A stretch of 64,000 nt of DNA from Angustibacter luteus. Lineage in GTDB: Bacteria > Actinomycetota > Actinomycetes > Actinomycetales > Angustibacteraceae. The stretch is taken from assembly GCF_039541115.1 (NCBI RefSeq), contig NZ_BAABFP010000007.1, positions 336,290 to 400,289 on the forward strand, given 5' to 3'. The notes below the pieces were generated by a model. It did no database searches and had not been told where the DNA came from. It saw only the letters and a program-made list of their open reading frames with translations. Below, piece by piece: positions 8,711 to 16,904 of this stretch; the stretch's first letter is position 1, and each line of letters opens with the position of its first letter. The position numbers and the translations under genes are program-made.

Positions 8711-9202
8711 TCAGAGGTCGGCTTGGTAGCCGACGGTGAAGATGAACTTCGCGAGCGCGCCCGCTTCGTCCTGGACGGTGAGGAGCTGGGTGTTGCCGCC
8801 GCAGTCGACCCACGCGACCTCGTTGATCCCCAGGTCGAAGGGGCGGCGTCCGGGCCGGACGATGCGCTGCACGGCCTGGTACATCCCGAGCGCCTCGTCA
8901 CGGGCCTGCTTCAGGTCGTTGTTGCCGTTCCACGCGAGCGCCACACAGGTGATCTCGCCGACCTCGCGGCGAGTGCCGCTGATGTGCACCCAGGACTGGT
9001 CGGACTGCCCGGTCGTCGCCTCGTCGCCGGCGTCTGCGTCGGTCACCCCGATGAAGAGGTAGTTGCCCGGGTTCTCGGAGGGGACCGCACCGTCGGTCAC
9101 GGTGACGCTCTCGAGGGAGCCTCCGGTGACGTTCTCGACCTGGCAGGCCGCCACGAGTGCGTCGATCACGGCGCACATGGCCGTTGTGTCCAGGCTGCTC
9201 AT
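8711..9202 (-). CDS. Probable tail terminator/tail completion protein
   Basis: 163 residues with a mixed alpha/beta layout starting with a helix (DTTAMCAVIDALVAACQ) and ending with a strand (AKFIFTVGYQADL). Order in the module (capsid, connector, this gene, tail tube) is where the tail terminator that caps the tube and docks it to the head is normally encoded. ATG at 9202 overlaps the stop of the upstream connector gene by one base. Assignment rests mainly on position and size. Confidence 0.72.
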   Translation of the reverse strand: MSSLDTTAMCAVIDALVAACQVENVTGGSLESVTVTDGAVPSENPGNYLFIGVTDADAGDEATTGQSDQSWVHISGTRREVGEITCVALAWNGNNDLKQARDEALGMYQAVQRIVRPGRRPFDLGINEVAWVDCGGNTQLLTVQDEAGALAKFIFTVGYQADL

Positions 9203-9714
9203 CAGGCGAACCCGGTGCCGCGGTAGGGCTCGATGAGAGTCTCGACGAAGTTCGGGAGGAAGTACGGCGAGACGACCTGGCTGGGCGTGCTACCGGGCTT
9301 GCGCTGGCTCGAGGAGTAGACGTGCCGCAGCAGCTCCTTCACGGCGAGCATCAGGTCGTCGGGCAGCGTGGTGTACCCAGCCTGGTAGACGACGATGTAG
9401 CGGTCCGCGTACAGCGGCAGCGAGCTGTAGTTCGTGACCTGGCCGGTCTCGGGGTCGATGTCGAAACCGGCCAGGTCCATGGCGACCGCGCCCGGCAGTA
9501 CCGGCGTAACCGAGGTCAGGGAGATAACCGGGGGCGGCAGGAAAAGGCTTGAGCCGCCGGCGACCCGCTTGGTCTTCGTGGTGGGCTCGAGGGGGCCGGT
9601 CCAGTGCGCGATCGCCTTCTCGCACGCGTCGATCAACTGCTGCAGCTCGGCGTCCGAGAGCGTGATCGTGACGTTCAGGTGCTCCTTGGCGTCGGCGAGC
9701 AAGAGGGCGGACAC
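9202..9714 (-). CDS. Head-tail connector, HK97 gp6-like
   Basis: 170 residues. Starts GTG with MSALLLADAKEHLNVT, followed by LSDAELQQLIDACEKAIAHW; this 'adaKeHL...sDael..lI.aA...I' pattern is the hallmark of gp6-like adaptor proteins that form a ring beneath the portal. A C-terminal helix (LPDDLMLAVKELLRHVYSSS) also fits. It follows the capsid-associated genes and precedes the tail terminator candidate, consistent with head completion. Confidence 0.85.
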   Translation of the reverse strand: MSALLLADAKEHLNVTITLSDAELQQLIDACEKAIAHWTGPLEPTTKTKRVAGGSSLFLPPPVISLTSVTPVLPGAVAMDLAGFDIDPETGQVTNYSSLPLYADRYIVVYQAGYTTLPDDLMLAVKELLRHVYSSSQRKPGSTPSQVVSPYFLPNFVETLIEPYRGTGFA

Positions 9715-9717
9715 GTG

Positions 9718-10071
9718 TCAGGCCGTCTGCTGCTGCGGCCCGGTCGGGGTCGCGGTCTCCGCCGGACCCGGGGCCGCCGTCGTCTCGTCCGGACGGCTGG
9801 GGGTGCCGGTCGAGCGGGAGCGGCCGCGGCGCTTGGCGGGCTTGTCGTCCTCACCCTCGCGTGCGGCCCAGTCAGCGAGCAGCGCGTAGCCGCGGCCGCG
9901 GGCCGCACCAGCGGCCGCGGCGTCCTTGCGGAACTGCTCCTCGAGCTCGGCCCAGCTCTGGTCACGCTGCTCACGCAGCTGCCGGTAGTTGTCCTTCACG
10001 TCGTCGTCGATCAGGTCGCCGCGACGGTCGGGTACCGCCTGAACGTCGGGCTTGGTGGCGGTCTTGCTCAT
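9718..10071 (-). CDS. Capsid-associated small protein, paralogue of the gene at 10157
   Basis: 117 residues. The first 75 are a charged helix-rich segment; the last 40 are low-complexity (Pro, Thr, Ser, Gln) and probably disordered. It shares a pattern with its upstream neighbour: NYRQLREQR then AELEEQF and YALLADWAAREGED, against NYDQIARDR, AELRKQW and YNHLAEWAKGRD. I read this as an old duplication. Role unknown; position suggests a head accessory or decoration-related protein. Confidence 0.75.
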   Translation of the reverse strand: MSKTATKPDVQAVPDRRGDLIDDDVKDNYRQLREQRDQSWAELEEQFRKDAAAAGAARGRGYALLADWAAREGEDDKPAKRRGRSRSTGTPSRPDETTAAPGPAETATPTGPQQQTA

Positions 10072-10102
10072 CTCGGTTCTCCTTCGTGCAGATCGGTGGT
10101 CA

Positions 10103-10137
10103 CCCCGCTCGCCGCACTTCAGGTGCGGCGAGCGGGG
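10103..10137 (-). terminator. 15-bp perfect hairpin between the two paralogous head genes
   Basis: CCCCGCTCGCCGCAC (10103-10117) and its exact complement (10123-10137) flank a five-base loop. There is no T-run after it on the minus strand, so it may act as an attenuator, RNA-stability element or Rho-assisted terminator that tapers expression after the capsid region. Confidence 0.6.
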
Positions 10138-10156
10138 GAGACCAGGTGGAGGTGCG

Positions 10157-10609
10157 TCAGCTGCCGCTCGAACTGCCGGCGTCGATCGGGGCGGGCCCCG
10201 GGTTGGGGATCGACCCGGTGGACGGGCTGACCTGCTCGGTCCCCTCGGCGTCGTAACGCTCCTTCAGCGCCTTCTGGACGTCGGGGTCGCCGGCGAAGCC
10301 GCCGACGGACGCCAGCGGGTCACGGCGCACGGACTCGATCGCCCGGGACTTGGCCTCGGACGCGGCGTCCGTGGTGCCGTCGCCGGGGTCGCGGCCCTTG
10401 GCCCACTCGGCCAGGTGGTTGTAGCCCGCCTGCGGGTCCTTCTTGTGCTGCTCGAGCCACTGCTTGCGCAGCTCGGCCAGCTCCTGCTTGGGGGTGTTGC
10501 CGGTGACCGACGCGCGGTCGCGGGCGATCTGGTCGTAGTTCTCGCGCGTGGCCTCGGGGACGAAGTGCTCCGGGGGCAGCGCGTCCACGGTGGTCTCGGA
10601 CTCGGACAC
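10157..10609 (-). CDS. Capsid-associated small protein, paralogue of the gene at 9718
   Basis: 150 residues, GTG start at 10609 with AGGAAGG seven bases upstream. Polar and helical; contains ENYDQIARDR (about 22-31) and YNHLAEWAKGRDPGD (about 63-77), which match motifs of the next gene. The C-terminal 40 residues are Gly/Pro/Ser-rich and look flexible. It is framed by two strong hairpins (10103-10137 and 10644-10674), suggesting its mRNA is a separately controlled segment downstream of the capsid gene. No known family; a head accessory role is inferred. Confidence 0.72.
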   Translation of the reverse strand: MSESETTVDALPPEHFVPEATRENYDQIARDRASVTGNTPKQELAELRKQWLEQHKKDPQAGYNHLAEWAKGRDPGDGTTDAASEAKSRAIESVRRDPLASVGGFAGDPDVQKALKERYDAEGTEQVSPSTGSIPNPGPAPIDAGSSSGS

Positions 10610-10643
10610 GATGTTGCCTTCCTGCTCGACGATCTGGCGGGTG

Positions 10644-10674
10644 CCCGGCGCCGGGTGGTGGACCCGGCGCCGGG
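10644..10674 (-). terminator. 13-bp hairpin just after the capsid gene
   Basis: Two copies of the self-complementary 12-mer CCCGGCGCCGGG (10644-10655 and 10663-10674) flank a short spacer; together they form a 13-bp stem with a five-base loop (GGTGG on the plus strand, 10657-10661). It lies 19 bases downstream of the capsid stop. No T-run, so intrinsic termination is uncertain; an mRNA 3'-end stabiliser is equally plausible. Confidence 0.6.
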
Positions 10675-10692
10675 TGGGATGAGCCGGTCGGC

Positions 10693-12171
10693 TCAGAAGG
10701 TCGGCGCGATCTGGCCCCAGCCGGCGGTGCCGTCCAGACCGCCGGTCTTGCCGAAGGCCGTCGGGTAGCGGCCGGCGGTGAAGGCCGCGTAGCCGTACAC
10801 GACGAGCTTGACCGTCAGCTGGTTGCCGAGGGTCTGCTCGAAGCGCAGCTGGCGCGGCATGCCGTCGCCGTCCTCCCAGAGCAGGGCCTGGGCGGTGTCC
10901 GCGACGATCACGGCGTCCTCGTTCAGGGTGCCGAGGTTCGTCGGGACGTTGGCGTCGGTGACGACCGGCAGGCCGGCGAACGAGCCGACGACCTGGTAGC
11001 CGTCGCGGGCGGTCAGGTTCTGGCCATCGCCGCCGTAGGTGCCCGGCTGCGCGTTCACGCCCATGGCGTTGAACGGGGCGGTGACCGGCACCAGCGGACG
11101 GTTCTGGCCGTCGACCTGTGCGGACAGCCAGCCCCAGCGGCGCGGGTGCATGATCTGCAGCTTCGGGCTGATGCCGACGCCGACGCTGGCGACCGCGGTG
11201 ATCTGGCCGTTGATCTTCGTGTTGAAGCTCACCGGCGTGATGGCCGCGCCGTAGGCGGTGGCCGCGTTGATGCCCGCGGTCTGCAGGATGCCCAGCATCT
11301 GGTTGCTGGCGCCCGAGCCGTTGATGACCTGGCGGTCCAGCTCGGCCTGGTAGGCGCCGGCGAGGTCGAGGTACACGATCTCGTCGATGCCGGGGGCACC
11401 GCGCTCCAGCGCCTGCCGGGAGACGTCCTGCTGGCCGCCGATGGTGACGACCGGGACGGTCAGGTTCGCCCACACCTCGTCCGTGTTCTGCAGGGCCGAG
11501 TTCTCCGTGGCCTGCGAGGCCGCGGCCGCGCCGGTGGTGCCGCGCGGCACCAGGATCGACATGCCCTGCTCGGGGAGGTCGAGGTGCTGCACGGCGTTGG
11601 CCACCGGGCGACCGGCGCGGATGACCAGGGCTGCCTGGTCGATGAGGTACTGCGGCACCACCAGACCGGCGAGGCCGCTGGTCGCCACGGCGCGCTCGGA
11701 CACCTCGCCCTCGCGCTCGACCTCGACCATGTGCCGCTGCAGCCGCTGCTGGGCGGCCATGTCCTGCAGGTTCATAGCCCGGTAGGAGTCGACGAAGAAC
11801 GAGGTCTCGCCGCGAGCCGACTTGCGCTGGCTGTAGGTACGCTCCTCGCTGGTGGTCACCGGAGCCCGGTCGCCGGTGTTGCCGTTGGCGCGGGCCAGGT
11901 CGCCGGCGAGGCGCTGGGCGGCCTCGTCGGAGCGCTTCTCGGCCTCGAGCTCGGTGATCCGCGTCTGCGAGGCGGCGATGTCCTCGTCGATCTTGCGGAT
12001 CTCGTCCTGCGCACTGCGGATCTTCGTGGCCTCGTCGTCGGACGGGTCACGGTTGTCCTCCTTGGAGCAGGCCTCGCGGACCGCCTGAACGGCCTTCTGG
12101 TGCTCCGCGCGCTGGTCCAGCTTCGCCTTCATGGCGGCCCGGATCTGCGCGATCAGCTGCTCGATCGTCAT
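10693..12171 (-). CDS. HK97-family major capsid protein with N-terminal delta domain
   Basis: 492 residues. Residues 1-100 are a charged coiled coil (repeated Arg/Glu/Lys heptads), acting as a built-in scaffold (delta domain) that the prohead protease probably removes. The remaining part has HK97-fold patterns: LVVPQYLIDQAALVIRAGRP, then LVPRGTTGAAAASQATEN, and ELDRQVINGSGASNQMLGIL around the spine helix/P-domain region. It is directly downstream of the protease gene, the standard order. The long delta domain makes a separate scaffold gene unnecessary, and none is seen. Confidence 0.93.
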   Translation of the reverse strand: MTIEQLIAQIRAAMKAKLDQRAEHQKAVQAVREACSKEDNRDPSDDEATKIRSAQDEIRKIDEDIAASQTRITELEAEKRSDEAAQRLAGDLARANGNTGDRAPVTTSEERTYSQRKSARGETSFFVDSYRAMNLQDMAAQQRLQRHMVEVEREGEVSERAVATSGLAGLVVPQYLIDQAALVIRAGRPVANAVQHLDLPEQGMSILVPRGTTGAAAASQATENSALQNTDEVWANLTVPVVTIGGQQDVSRQALERGAPGIDEIVYLDLAGAYQAELDRQVINGSGASNQMLGILQTAGINAATAYGAAITPVSFNTKINGQITAVASVGVGISPKLQIMHPRRWGWLSAQVDGQNRPLVPVTAPFNAMGVNAQPGTYGGDGQNLTARDGYQVVGSFAGLPVVTDANVPTNLGTLNEDAVIVADTAQALLWEDGDGMPRQLRFEQTLGNQLTVKLVVYGYAAFTAGRYPTAFGKTGGLDGTAGWGQIAPTF

Positions 12172-12297
12172 GGTGACGATCTCCCTTCTGTGGGGTAGTT
12201 GATCTGGGACTGGTGGTGCTCGCCCTTCCGGCGACAGGCGGTGACTCCCAGGCGGGCAGAGCGCGCGCGAGGTCCCTACGCGAGGCGTCGGGGCAGA

Positions 12298-12315
12298 CCC
12301 GGCCGGACGGCCGGG
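12298..12315 (-). terminator. GC hairpin between protease and capsid genes
   Basis: CCCGGCC and GGCCGGG arms flank a four-base loop 17 bases beyond the protease stop and 130 bases before the capsid start. It has no T-run. Together with the hairpins at 10644 and 10103 it gives one stem-loop after each of three consecutive head genes, which may set different transcript levels. Confidence 0.45.
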
Positions 12316-12331
12316 ACGTGTGGTTGTGCGC

Positions 12332-13123
12332 TCAGACGAGCGCTGGGGGAAGGACGGTGCCGCGGTCGATGTCGCATAGCTCGGCGAACGTCATCCCGGC
12401 GGAACGGGTGATGCCACCGCGGCGGGAGCGCTCGAGGTCGAGGCGCCGCTCGAGGTCGCGCAGGTCGGACTCGGTGAGCTCTTCGAGCTTCGGCAGCTGC
12501 TGGCCGCGCAGACCCGACCCGGCGGTGTAGGGGTTGGCGCCGTAGCCGACGATCGCGACGTCGCCGCGGTGGATGTCGTAGCCCTCGATGTGGTACTCGG
12601 TCCAGTCGCTCGACCAGCTGCCATCGGTGATGACGAACCGGAACGACATCTCGTCCACCAGGCCGCTGCGCAGCTTGGGGGCGATGTACGCGACGTCGGC
12701 GTCGCCGGCGTCCAGCGACGGCGCATCGGCGAGCAGACCCTGCTCGTCCTCGCTGAGGGTCAGCGTGCCGTTCGTGGTCCGGGCGATCCGGCGCAGCGAG
12801 TCGTGCGCCAAGACCAGCGGCACGTCGAGCTCGGGGTTGGCCAGCGACCGCGCGCCGGCCCCCGAGGTCACCTGCTCGGTGTACGGGCCGAAGAAGTCCC
12901 ACATCTCGTAGCCGCGGTCGTACACCGACGCGTAGCCGGTGAAGTGCAGCGCGCCGTCCTCGGTAGTCGACTCACGCAGCTCCATCCGGTCCGCGCGCAC
13001 GCGCACCAGAGCCGGGCCCGGCTGCTCGCCGGCGCGACGCTCACGCGGGCGGTCGCTGGACTGACGGATGCCGTCGGCTCGCGCCTCCGCGGCCGCTTCG
13101 AGGATCCGGTCGAGTGCACTCAT
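12332..13123 (-). CDS. Prohead serine protease (HK97 gp4-like)
   Basis: 263 residues; ATG at 13123 overlaps the portal stop as ATGA. Core features: RADRMELRESTTEDGALHFT before the barrel, VPLVLAHDSLRRIARTTNGT containing the likely catalytic His, and LVDEMSFRFVITD with the catalytic Ser, followed by DVAIVGYGANPYT. These match the U35/HK97 prohead protease family, which cleaves capsid delta domains during maturation. Its residues 1-45 are a polar extension and the C-terminal 55 residues a charged tail. Confidence 0.92.
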   Translation of the reverse strand: MSALDRILEAAAEARADGIRQSSDRPRERRAGEQPGPALVRVRADRMELRESTTEDGALHFTGYASVYDRGYEMWDFFGPYTEQVTSGAGARSLANPELDVPLVLAHDSLRRIARTTNGTLTLSEDEQGLLADAPSLDAGDADVAYIAPKLRSGLVDEMSFRFVITDGSWSSDWTEYHIEGYDIHRGDVAIVGYGANPYTAGSGLRGQQLPKLEELTESDLRDLERRLDLERSRRGGITRSAGMTFAELCDIDRGTVLPPALV

Positions 13124-14319
13124 GACGACGAACTCCCTTGTGCTGGCTGAGCCGCGGTCGGCGGCGGGGTGCGGCCGAACAGCTCGGCGAGGGTGTCGAT
13201 CTGGTCCTGGGTGAGTGGCGGTCGGTTGTCCAGCGCGCGCCACTCGTCCGGGGTCAGTGCCCGGTTGGTCACCTTGAGGCCGAGCACCTGAGCCTGCGTG
13301 TACGGGTCCATCCGGAGCAGCGCGTCGGTGTTCAGCTTCACGAACCGCGGCTGGGAGGTCAGCGTCGACAGCGTGTCCTCGCGGCGCTTGACCGCAGGCC
13401 CGATCGAGGTGACCAGCAGGCTGACCATGCGCTGGCCGATGTTCGCGTAGGTGACGGACGAGCCGGAGGTGCCGGCGTCGATCATGTCCGCGGGGGTGTC
13501 CATGAACCGGCAGACGTCGGCGACCGAGAACCGCTGCGTCTCGAGGAACGATGTGGCCGAGGCATCGGCGCCGATCATGTCGTACTCCCAGTCCTTGCCG
13601 AAGACCAGGACGCCGCCGCCGGTGGTCGTCGCCTCGTGCTGGGACTTGACCGCGAGCGCCTGCTCGGTGGTCAGGACGCGGGCGGTGTTCTTCATCTTCG
13701 CCGCCGGCTTTCCGCCGCCGTCGAACCACTGCATCGCGAACTCCTGCGCGGACAGGTACTGGCCGATCGTGTAGGCGGCGTAGGCCAGCGGCGACAGCCC
13801 GATCGGGAGGCCGGCGACGACGTACTGGCGCTCGTGCCAGATGTCGAGCGCGGAGTACTCCTTGTTGCCGACCCGGTAGCGGACCTCGCCGGTCTTGCGG
13901 ATCAGCACCTTGACGCCCGAGGACTCGAAGAGGTCGATGCGGCTGGGCAGGCCGAGGCCATCGCGCTCGATGACCAGGCCGAAGGTGTTGCCGCAGCCGT
14001 CGAGTTCCATCTGGGTGGCGTACAGCCACTCGGAGATCGTGGCGCGCTGGCCGCCGATGTGCAGGGCGCCCGGCCGGGTGAGCACCTGCGGCTTGTTGGG
14101 GATCTCGACCTGGATGCCGTCGACCATGCGGAACTGGTCGATCGGCAGCGAGCTGACGAGGTTGGCGCGCAGCCGACGGCACGCCCACACCGCCGAGTGG
14201 CGCATCGCGTCGGCCTGACTGGCGCCGCGGGGCCCGCTGCGGCTGCCGAAGCGCCGGGGCATGCCGGCGGCGTCGCTGAGCGCGTCCAGGTTGGCGACGC
14301 GCTGACGAAACAGGGTCAC
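13120..14319 (-). CDS. Portal protein, HK97 family
   Basis: 399 residues. Typical HK97-portal patterns include MRHSAVWACRRLRANLVSSL near residue 39, a stem with LIRKTGEVRYRVGN and IWHERQY, AYTIGQYLSAQEFAMQWFDGG in the helical stem region and the C-terminal ALTPDEWRALDNRPPLTQDQ. It forms the dodecameric channel at one capsid vertex and the docking point for terminase. It lies between terminase (with one tiny membrane-protein gene interposed) and protease, the usual arrangement. Confidence 0.93.
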   Translation of the reverse strand: MTLFRQRVANLDALSDAAGMPRRFGSRSGPRGASQADAMRHSAVWACRRLRANLVSSLPIDQFRMVDGIQVEIPNKPQVLTRPGALHIGGQRATISEWLYATQMELDGCGNTFGLVIERDGLGLPSRIDLFESSGVKVLIRKTGEVRYRVGNKEYSALDIWHERQYVVAGLPIGLSPLAYAAYTIGQYLSAQEFAMQWFDGGGKPAAKMKNTARVLTTEQALAVKSQHEATTTGGGVLVFGKDWEYDMIGADASATSFLETQRFSVADVCRFMDTPADMIDAGTSGSSVTYANIGQRMVSLLVTSIGPAVKRREDTLSTLTSQPRFVKLNTDALLRMDPYTQAQVLGLKVTNRALTPDEWRALDNRPPLTQDQIDTLAELFGRTPPPTAAQPAQGSSSS

Positions 14320-14498
14320 AGGTCGACCTCGTCACGGACGCGTGCCGGCGGGTTGCCGTGCACCTCGGCCGCGATGATCAGGGCGACGCCCCAGACGGCG
14401 AGTGCGGCTGCCGGCATCCAGGTGAGGGCGGCGAACAGCGACAGCAGGGCCACGCCGATCAGCTCGATGGTGGTCGTCACGACCTCACGCAGGTCCAT
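14316..14498 (-). CDS. Small membrane protein between terminase and portal genes
   Basis: 60 residues with two hydrophobic segments at about residues 12-27 and 30-45 and polar ends. Its stop overlaps the portal start by four bases, supporting real translation. A small membrane protein at this place is unusual for the packaging module; it could be an accessory that affects DNA entry or is simply carried along. No family recognised. Confidence 0.7.
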   Translation of the reverse strand: MDLREVVTTTIELIGVALLSLFAALTWMPAAALAVWGVALIIAAEVHGNPPARVRDEVDL

Positions 14499-14520
14499 GC
14501 GGTGCTCTCCCTCGTGCAGG

Positions 14521-16002
14521 TCAGGCGAAGCTCGACAGGAGGTCGTACTCCGGTTCGTGTTCGATGTCGGCGATGTGCGCGGCGATCGTCACGGCCTCGA
14601 GCGCGTCGATGTCGACGTTCGGGTTCGCGCGGCGCCACGCCCACCGGTCGCCGATCGCACGCTTGCCGGCGGCGACCGCTGCGGCCTCGAGCACGGGGTC
14701 GCCGTTGTGGACCAGGAGCCTTTCGACGACCAGGGCCAGGAACCGCGAGCACGCCGCGGTGTAGTCCGCCGTGCTGAGCAGCCGCAGGTCGATGCCGGCG
14801 TCGAGCAGGTCTGGGATCAGGAACGCGGCCGGCCCGCCGGCGTCGATCGCGAACACGGCGCGCGCGTTGCTGGTCTGAAGCTCGACTGCCCGGTCGACCA
14901 CCCAGCTGGTGCGCCGGCGGCGGTCTGCCACCTCGCCGTGCATCCGGCCGTCGTGCCTGGCGCCGGCCGCGCCGATGGTCGCCCAGGACTGGTCGAGGCT
15001 CGCCGCGATCGAGAAGGTCGGCGTGACGTCGTCCGGGATCTGCGAGCCGGTGCCCAGCACTGGCTGGTTGGTGTCTTCGTCGAAGTCCGGCGGGTCCGCG
15101 AGCGCTTGCCACTCTGTGCTGGAGATGACGCCTCCGCCGAGGGCGTCCTCCCACACGCCGAGTCGCTCACGTGACCACTTGGCGTCGTCGTTGGTTTCCG
15201 TGCGCTCGTTGCGTGCCCACTCTTCGGTCATGTTGCGGATCTCGAAGGACGGGTTGCCGGCGATGAGCGCTGTTCGCACGGCCGCGGGGTCGTCGAGGTC
15301 GACGCCGAGCGGGTTGCCCCACTCGAAGTAGGCAAGCGAGGGGTCGTTGCCTGCGCGGCCGCGGTCGCGAACCGCGGTCAGCTGGTGCGAGTCGTGGAGA
15401 CCGGAGCTGGACAGGTACCAGATCTGAGGGTTCGGTGCCTCGGTCATCGTCGGGAGGATGGCCGCCATGTCGTCCGCGTCCAGGCCGGCGAGCGCCTCGT
15501 CGAGGTAGATCTTGTCGACCTTGTCGAAGCCGCGGCCGCTGACCCGCGATCGCGCGAGGAAGCGAAGCTCGGGGCCGTCGACGACCTGCAGGCCTTCTTC
15601 GCCGTGGCTGTTGCGGAAGTTCTTCTCGGGCACGCGACGGCGCAGCTCGGGCGAGCGCTGGATCAGCTTCTTGAGTCGGGCGAAGGTGCGGGCTGCGGTC
15701 TTGAACTGGTGCGCCGAGTAGATGATCAGGTCGTAGTCGGTGGTGAACAGGTCGGCCAGAAGCGCCGCCTCGATGATGGCGCCCTTGCCGTTCTGCCTCG
15801 GGACGATGACGCCGACCGAGAACGCCGACCACTTCCCGTCGGCACGCTCACCCATCGCGTGCTCGAGGACGAACTGCTGCCACGGGTCGAGGCGCAGGTG
15901 CGCGAGTGCGGCCAACCGGATCGCGAAACTCGCCGCGGTGGTCTCGTGCTCGGGCCAGGACGCGAAGCGAGGCGGGGTGCCCCAGTCCTCAACGTCGGCC
16001 AC
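14521..16002 (-). CDS. Terminase large subunit
   Basis: 493 residues from GTG 16002 (AGGAG four bases upstream, overlapping the small-subunit end). ATPase domain: PRQNGKGA at residues 68-75 (Walker A variant) and KIYLDEA at 164-170 (Walker B). The C-terminal nuclease half contains FAIDAGGPAAFLIPDLLDAG and acidic residues typical of RNase H-like terminase nucleases. It drives ATP-dependent packaging and cuts concatemers. An upstream open reading frame continues to 16419 but has the biased composition of a non-coding frame and overlaps the small-subunit gene. Confidence 0.92.
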   Translation of the reverse strand: MADVEDWGTPPRFASWPEHETTAASFAIRLAALAHLRLDPWQQFVLEHAMGERADGKWSAFSVGVIVPRQNGKGAIIEAALLADLFTTDYDLIIYSAHQFKTAARTFARLKKLIQRSPELRRRVPEKNFRNSHGEEGLQVVDGPELRFLARSRVSGRGFDKVDKIYLDEALAGLDADDMAAILPTMTEAPNPQIWYLSSSGLHDSHQLTAVRDRGRAGNDPSLAYFEWGNPLGVDLDDPAAVRTALIAGNPSFEIRNMTEEWARNERTETNDDAKWSRERLGVWEDALGGGVISSTEWQALADPPDFDEDTNQPVLGTGSQIPDDVTPTFSIAASLDQSWATIGAAGARHDGRMHGEVADRRRRTSWVVDRAVELQTSNARAVFAIDAGGPAAFLIPDLLDAGIDLRLLSTADYTAACSRFLALVVERLLVHNGDPVLEAAAVAAGKRAIGDRWAWRRANPNVDIDALEAVTIAAHIADIEHEPEYDLLSSFA

Positions 16003-16522
16003 GGTGCTCCTGTCGCTCGCGTCGTGCCTTGGCAACCTCGTCCTCGACGGTCGGCGGCTCGCCGGCGTCTCCGGTGGCGGGTGTGGGCGTTGGGCCGAGG
16101 GCGCCGAGCACCATGCGCAGCTCGCGGGCGACGTAGGGGTTGCCGGACTCGTCGACCTCGCGCGCCAGGCGCTCGGCGATCGCAGCGAACGGCGCATCAG
16201 CGGGGTCGGCGGCGAACGGCGCGACACGAGCGTGCACTGCTTGCTGCACCGCGGTGCTCGGTGGGGTGCGCGACGCGTCGACATCGAGCGGTTCGGGGTC
16301 AACGGGCAGTTCCGCCTCGGGGTCTTCGCTGACCACGAGCTCGAGGTCGTTCTCCCACAGCACGTCGATGATCTCGGCCAGACGGGCCAGCCCGATGCCG
16401 TGGATACCGAGCACCTCATCCTCGGACAGGGCCGCCAGGTCTTCTAGCGTCCGAATCCCTTGTGCCACAACGGAATCCGACCATCGGTAGTCTCGCATGC
16501 GAGGATCGATGCGTCGAGCCAT
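15989..16522 (-). CDS. Probable terminase small subunit with HhH-like N-terminus
   Basis: 177 residues upstream of and overlapping the large terminase gene (14 bases). Residues 20-55 (IRTLEDLAALSEDEVLGIHG and IGLARLAEIIDV) look like a helix-hairpin-helix DNA-binding domain of the type in RNA polymerase alpha-CTD. Residues 100-150 (AAIAERLAREVDESGNPYVA) and the basic C-terminus are like actinophage small terminases, which recognise the packaging start. Position is the main support; the HhH-like part is unusual for TerS and may reflect a different DNA recognition mode. Confidence 0.78.
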   Translation of the reverse strand: MARRIDPRMRDYRWSDSVVAQGIRTLEDLAALSEDEVLGIHGIGLARLAEIIDVLWENDLELVVSEDPEAELPVDPEPLDVDASRTPPSTAVQQAVHARVAPFAADPADAPFAAIAERLAREVDESGNPYVARELRMVLGALGPTPTPATGDAGEPPTVEDEVAKARRERQEHRGRR

Positions 16523-16592
16523 CGGCCGATCACTCCCAAAAGCACGGGGGGAAAAACTCTGACTGTTGAAGGGTCATGGCGGTGGTCGTTCT
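16523..16592. other. Short spacer between HNH and small terminase genes; expected cos region
   Basis: The spacer contains a locally A- and G-rich stretch (GGGGGGAAAAAC on the plus strand, around 16548-16559) in otherwise balanced DNA. In HK97-type actinophages with an HNH gene next to terminase, the cohesive-end site usually lies here. I see no diagnostic cos motif, so this is inference from position. Confidence 0.3.
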
Positions 16593-16614
16593 AAAAATCG
16601 AGACCTATCTCGAT
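16593..16614 (-). terminator. Intrinsic terminator after the HNH gene
   Basis: On the minus strand ATCGAGA-TAGG-TCTCGAT is followed by TTTT. The stem begins at the stop codon of the HNH gene. This is the only classic stem plus T-run found in the phage part, and it separates the early/HNH transcript from terminase. Confidence 0.8.
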
Positions 16615-16904
16615 CACCACAGGCGAGACGGCCGATGCTGCGGCGGTGGGCCGGCCTTTCGGGACGAGTTATGCGCCCGGTGCGCCGGGCGGGTCCGCTC
16701 GATCGGTGGGACCTGCGTGCCGTGCGTCGCAACCGGGTCGAGATGGTCCAGGGTCCAGCTCATCCGGTCCGTGGCGGCCAGCGTGAGGTCGATCTCGCGA
16801 TGGCAGATCCAGCAGATCGGCGGGTAGACCCGGCGAGCCTGCTCGCACAGCAGCTGCCACTGCCGGCCGCGGCCCTTCTCCGTCGTCGTGCGCTTGTCCG
16901 TCAC
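16614..16904 (-). CDS. HNH endonuclease of the packaging region
   Basis: 96 residues from GTG 16904. HNH features: CWIC and H in the first zinc knuckle (about residues 31-36), WTLDHLDPV around 50-58 with the catalytic His after Asp, and AHRAHNSSRKAG near 75-86 giving the N and final H. HNH proteins beside terminase in HK97-type phages help the terminase cut at cos. An alternative upstream start would add up to 80 residues of Arg/Ser-rich sequence that looks non-coding. Confidence 0.82.
   Translation of the reverse strand: MTDKRTTTEKGRGRQWQLLCEQARRVYPPICWICHREIDLTLAATDRMSWTLDHLDPVATHGTQVPPIERTRPAHRAHNSSRKAGPPPQHRPSRLW

Noticed and set aside
13138-15174. A 678-codon plus-strand frame across portal and terminase
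   Set aside because: Shadow of well-supported phage genes; no start signal or domain.
15989-16419. An N-terminal extension of the large terminase up to 16419
   Set aside because: The upstream part is Ser/Arg/Pro-rich, lies in another frame of the small terminase gene, and a good ribosome site precedes GTG 16002.
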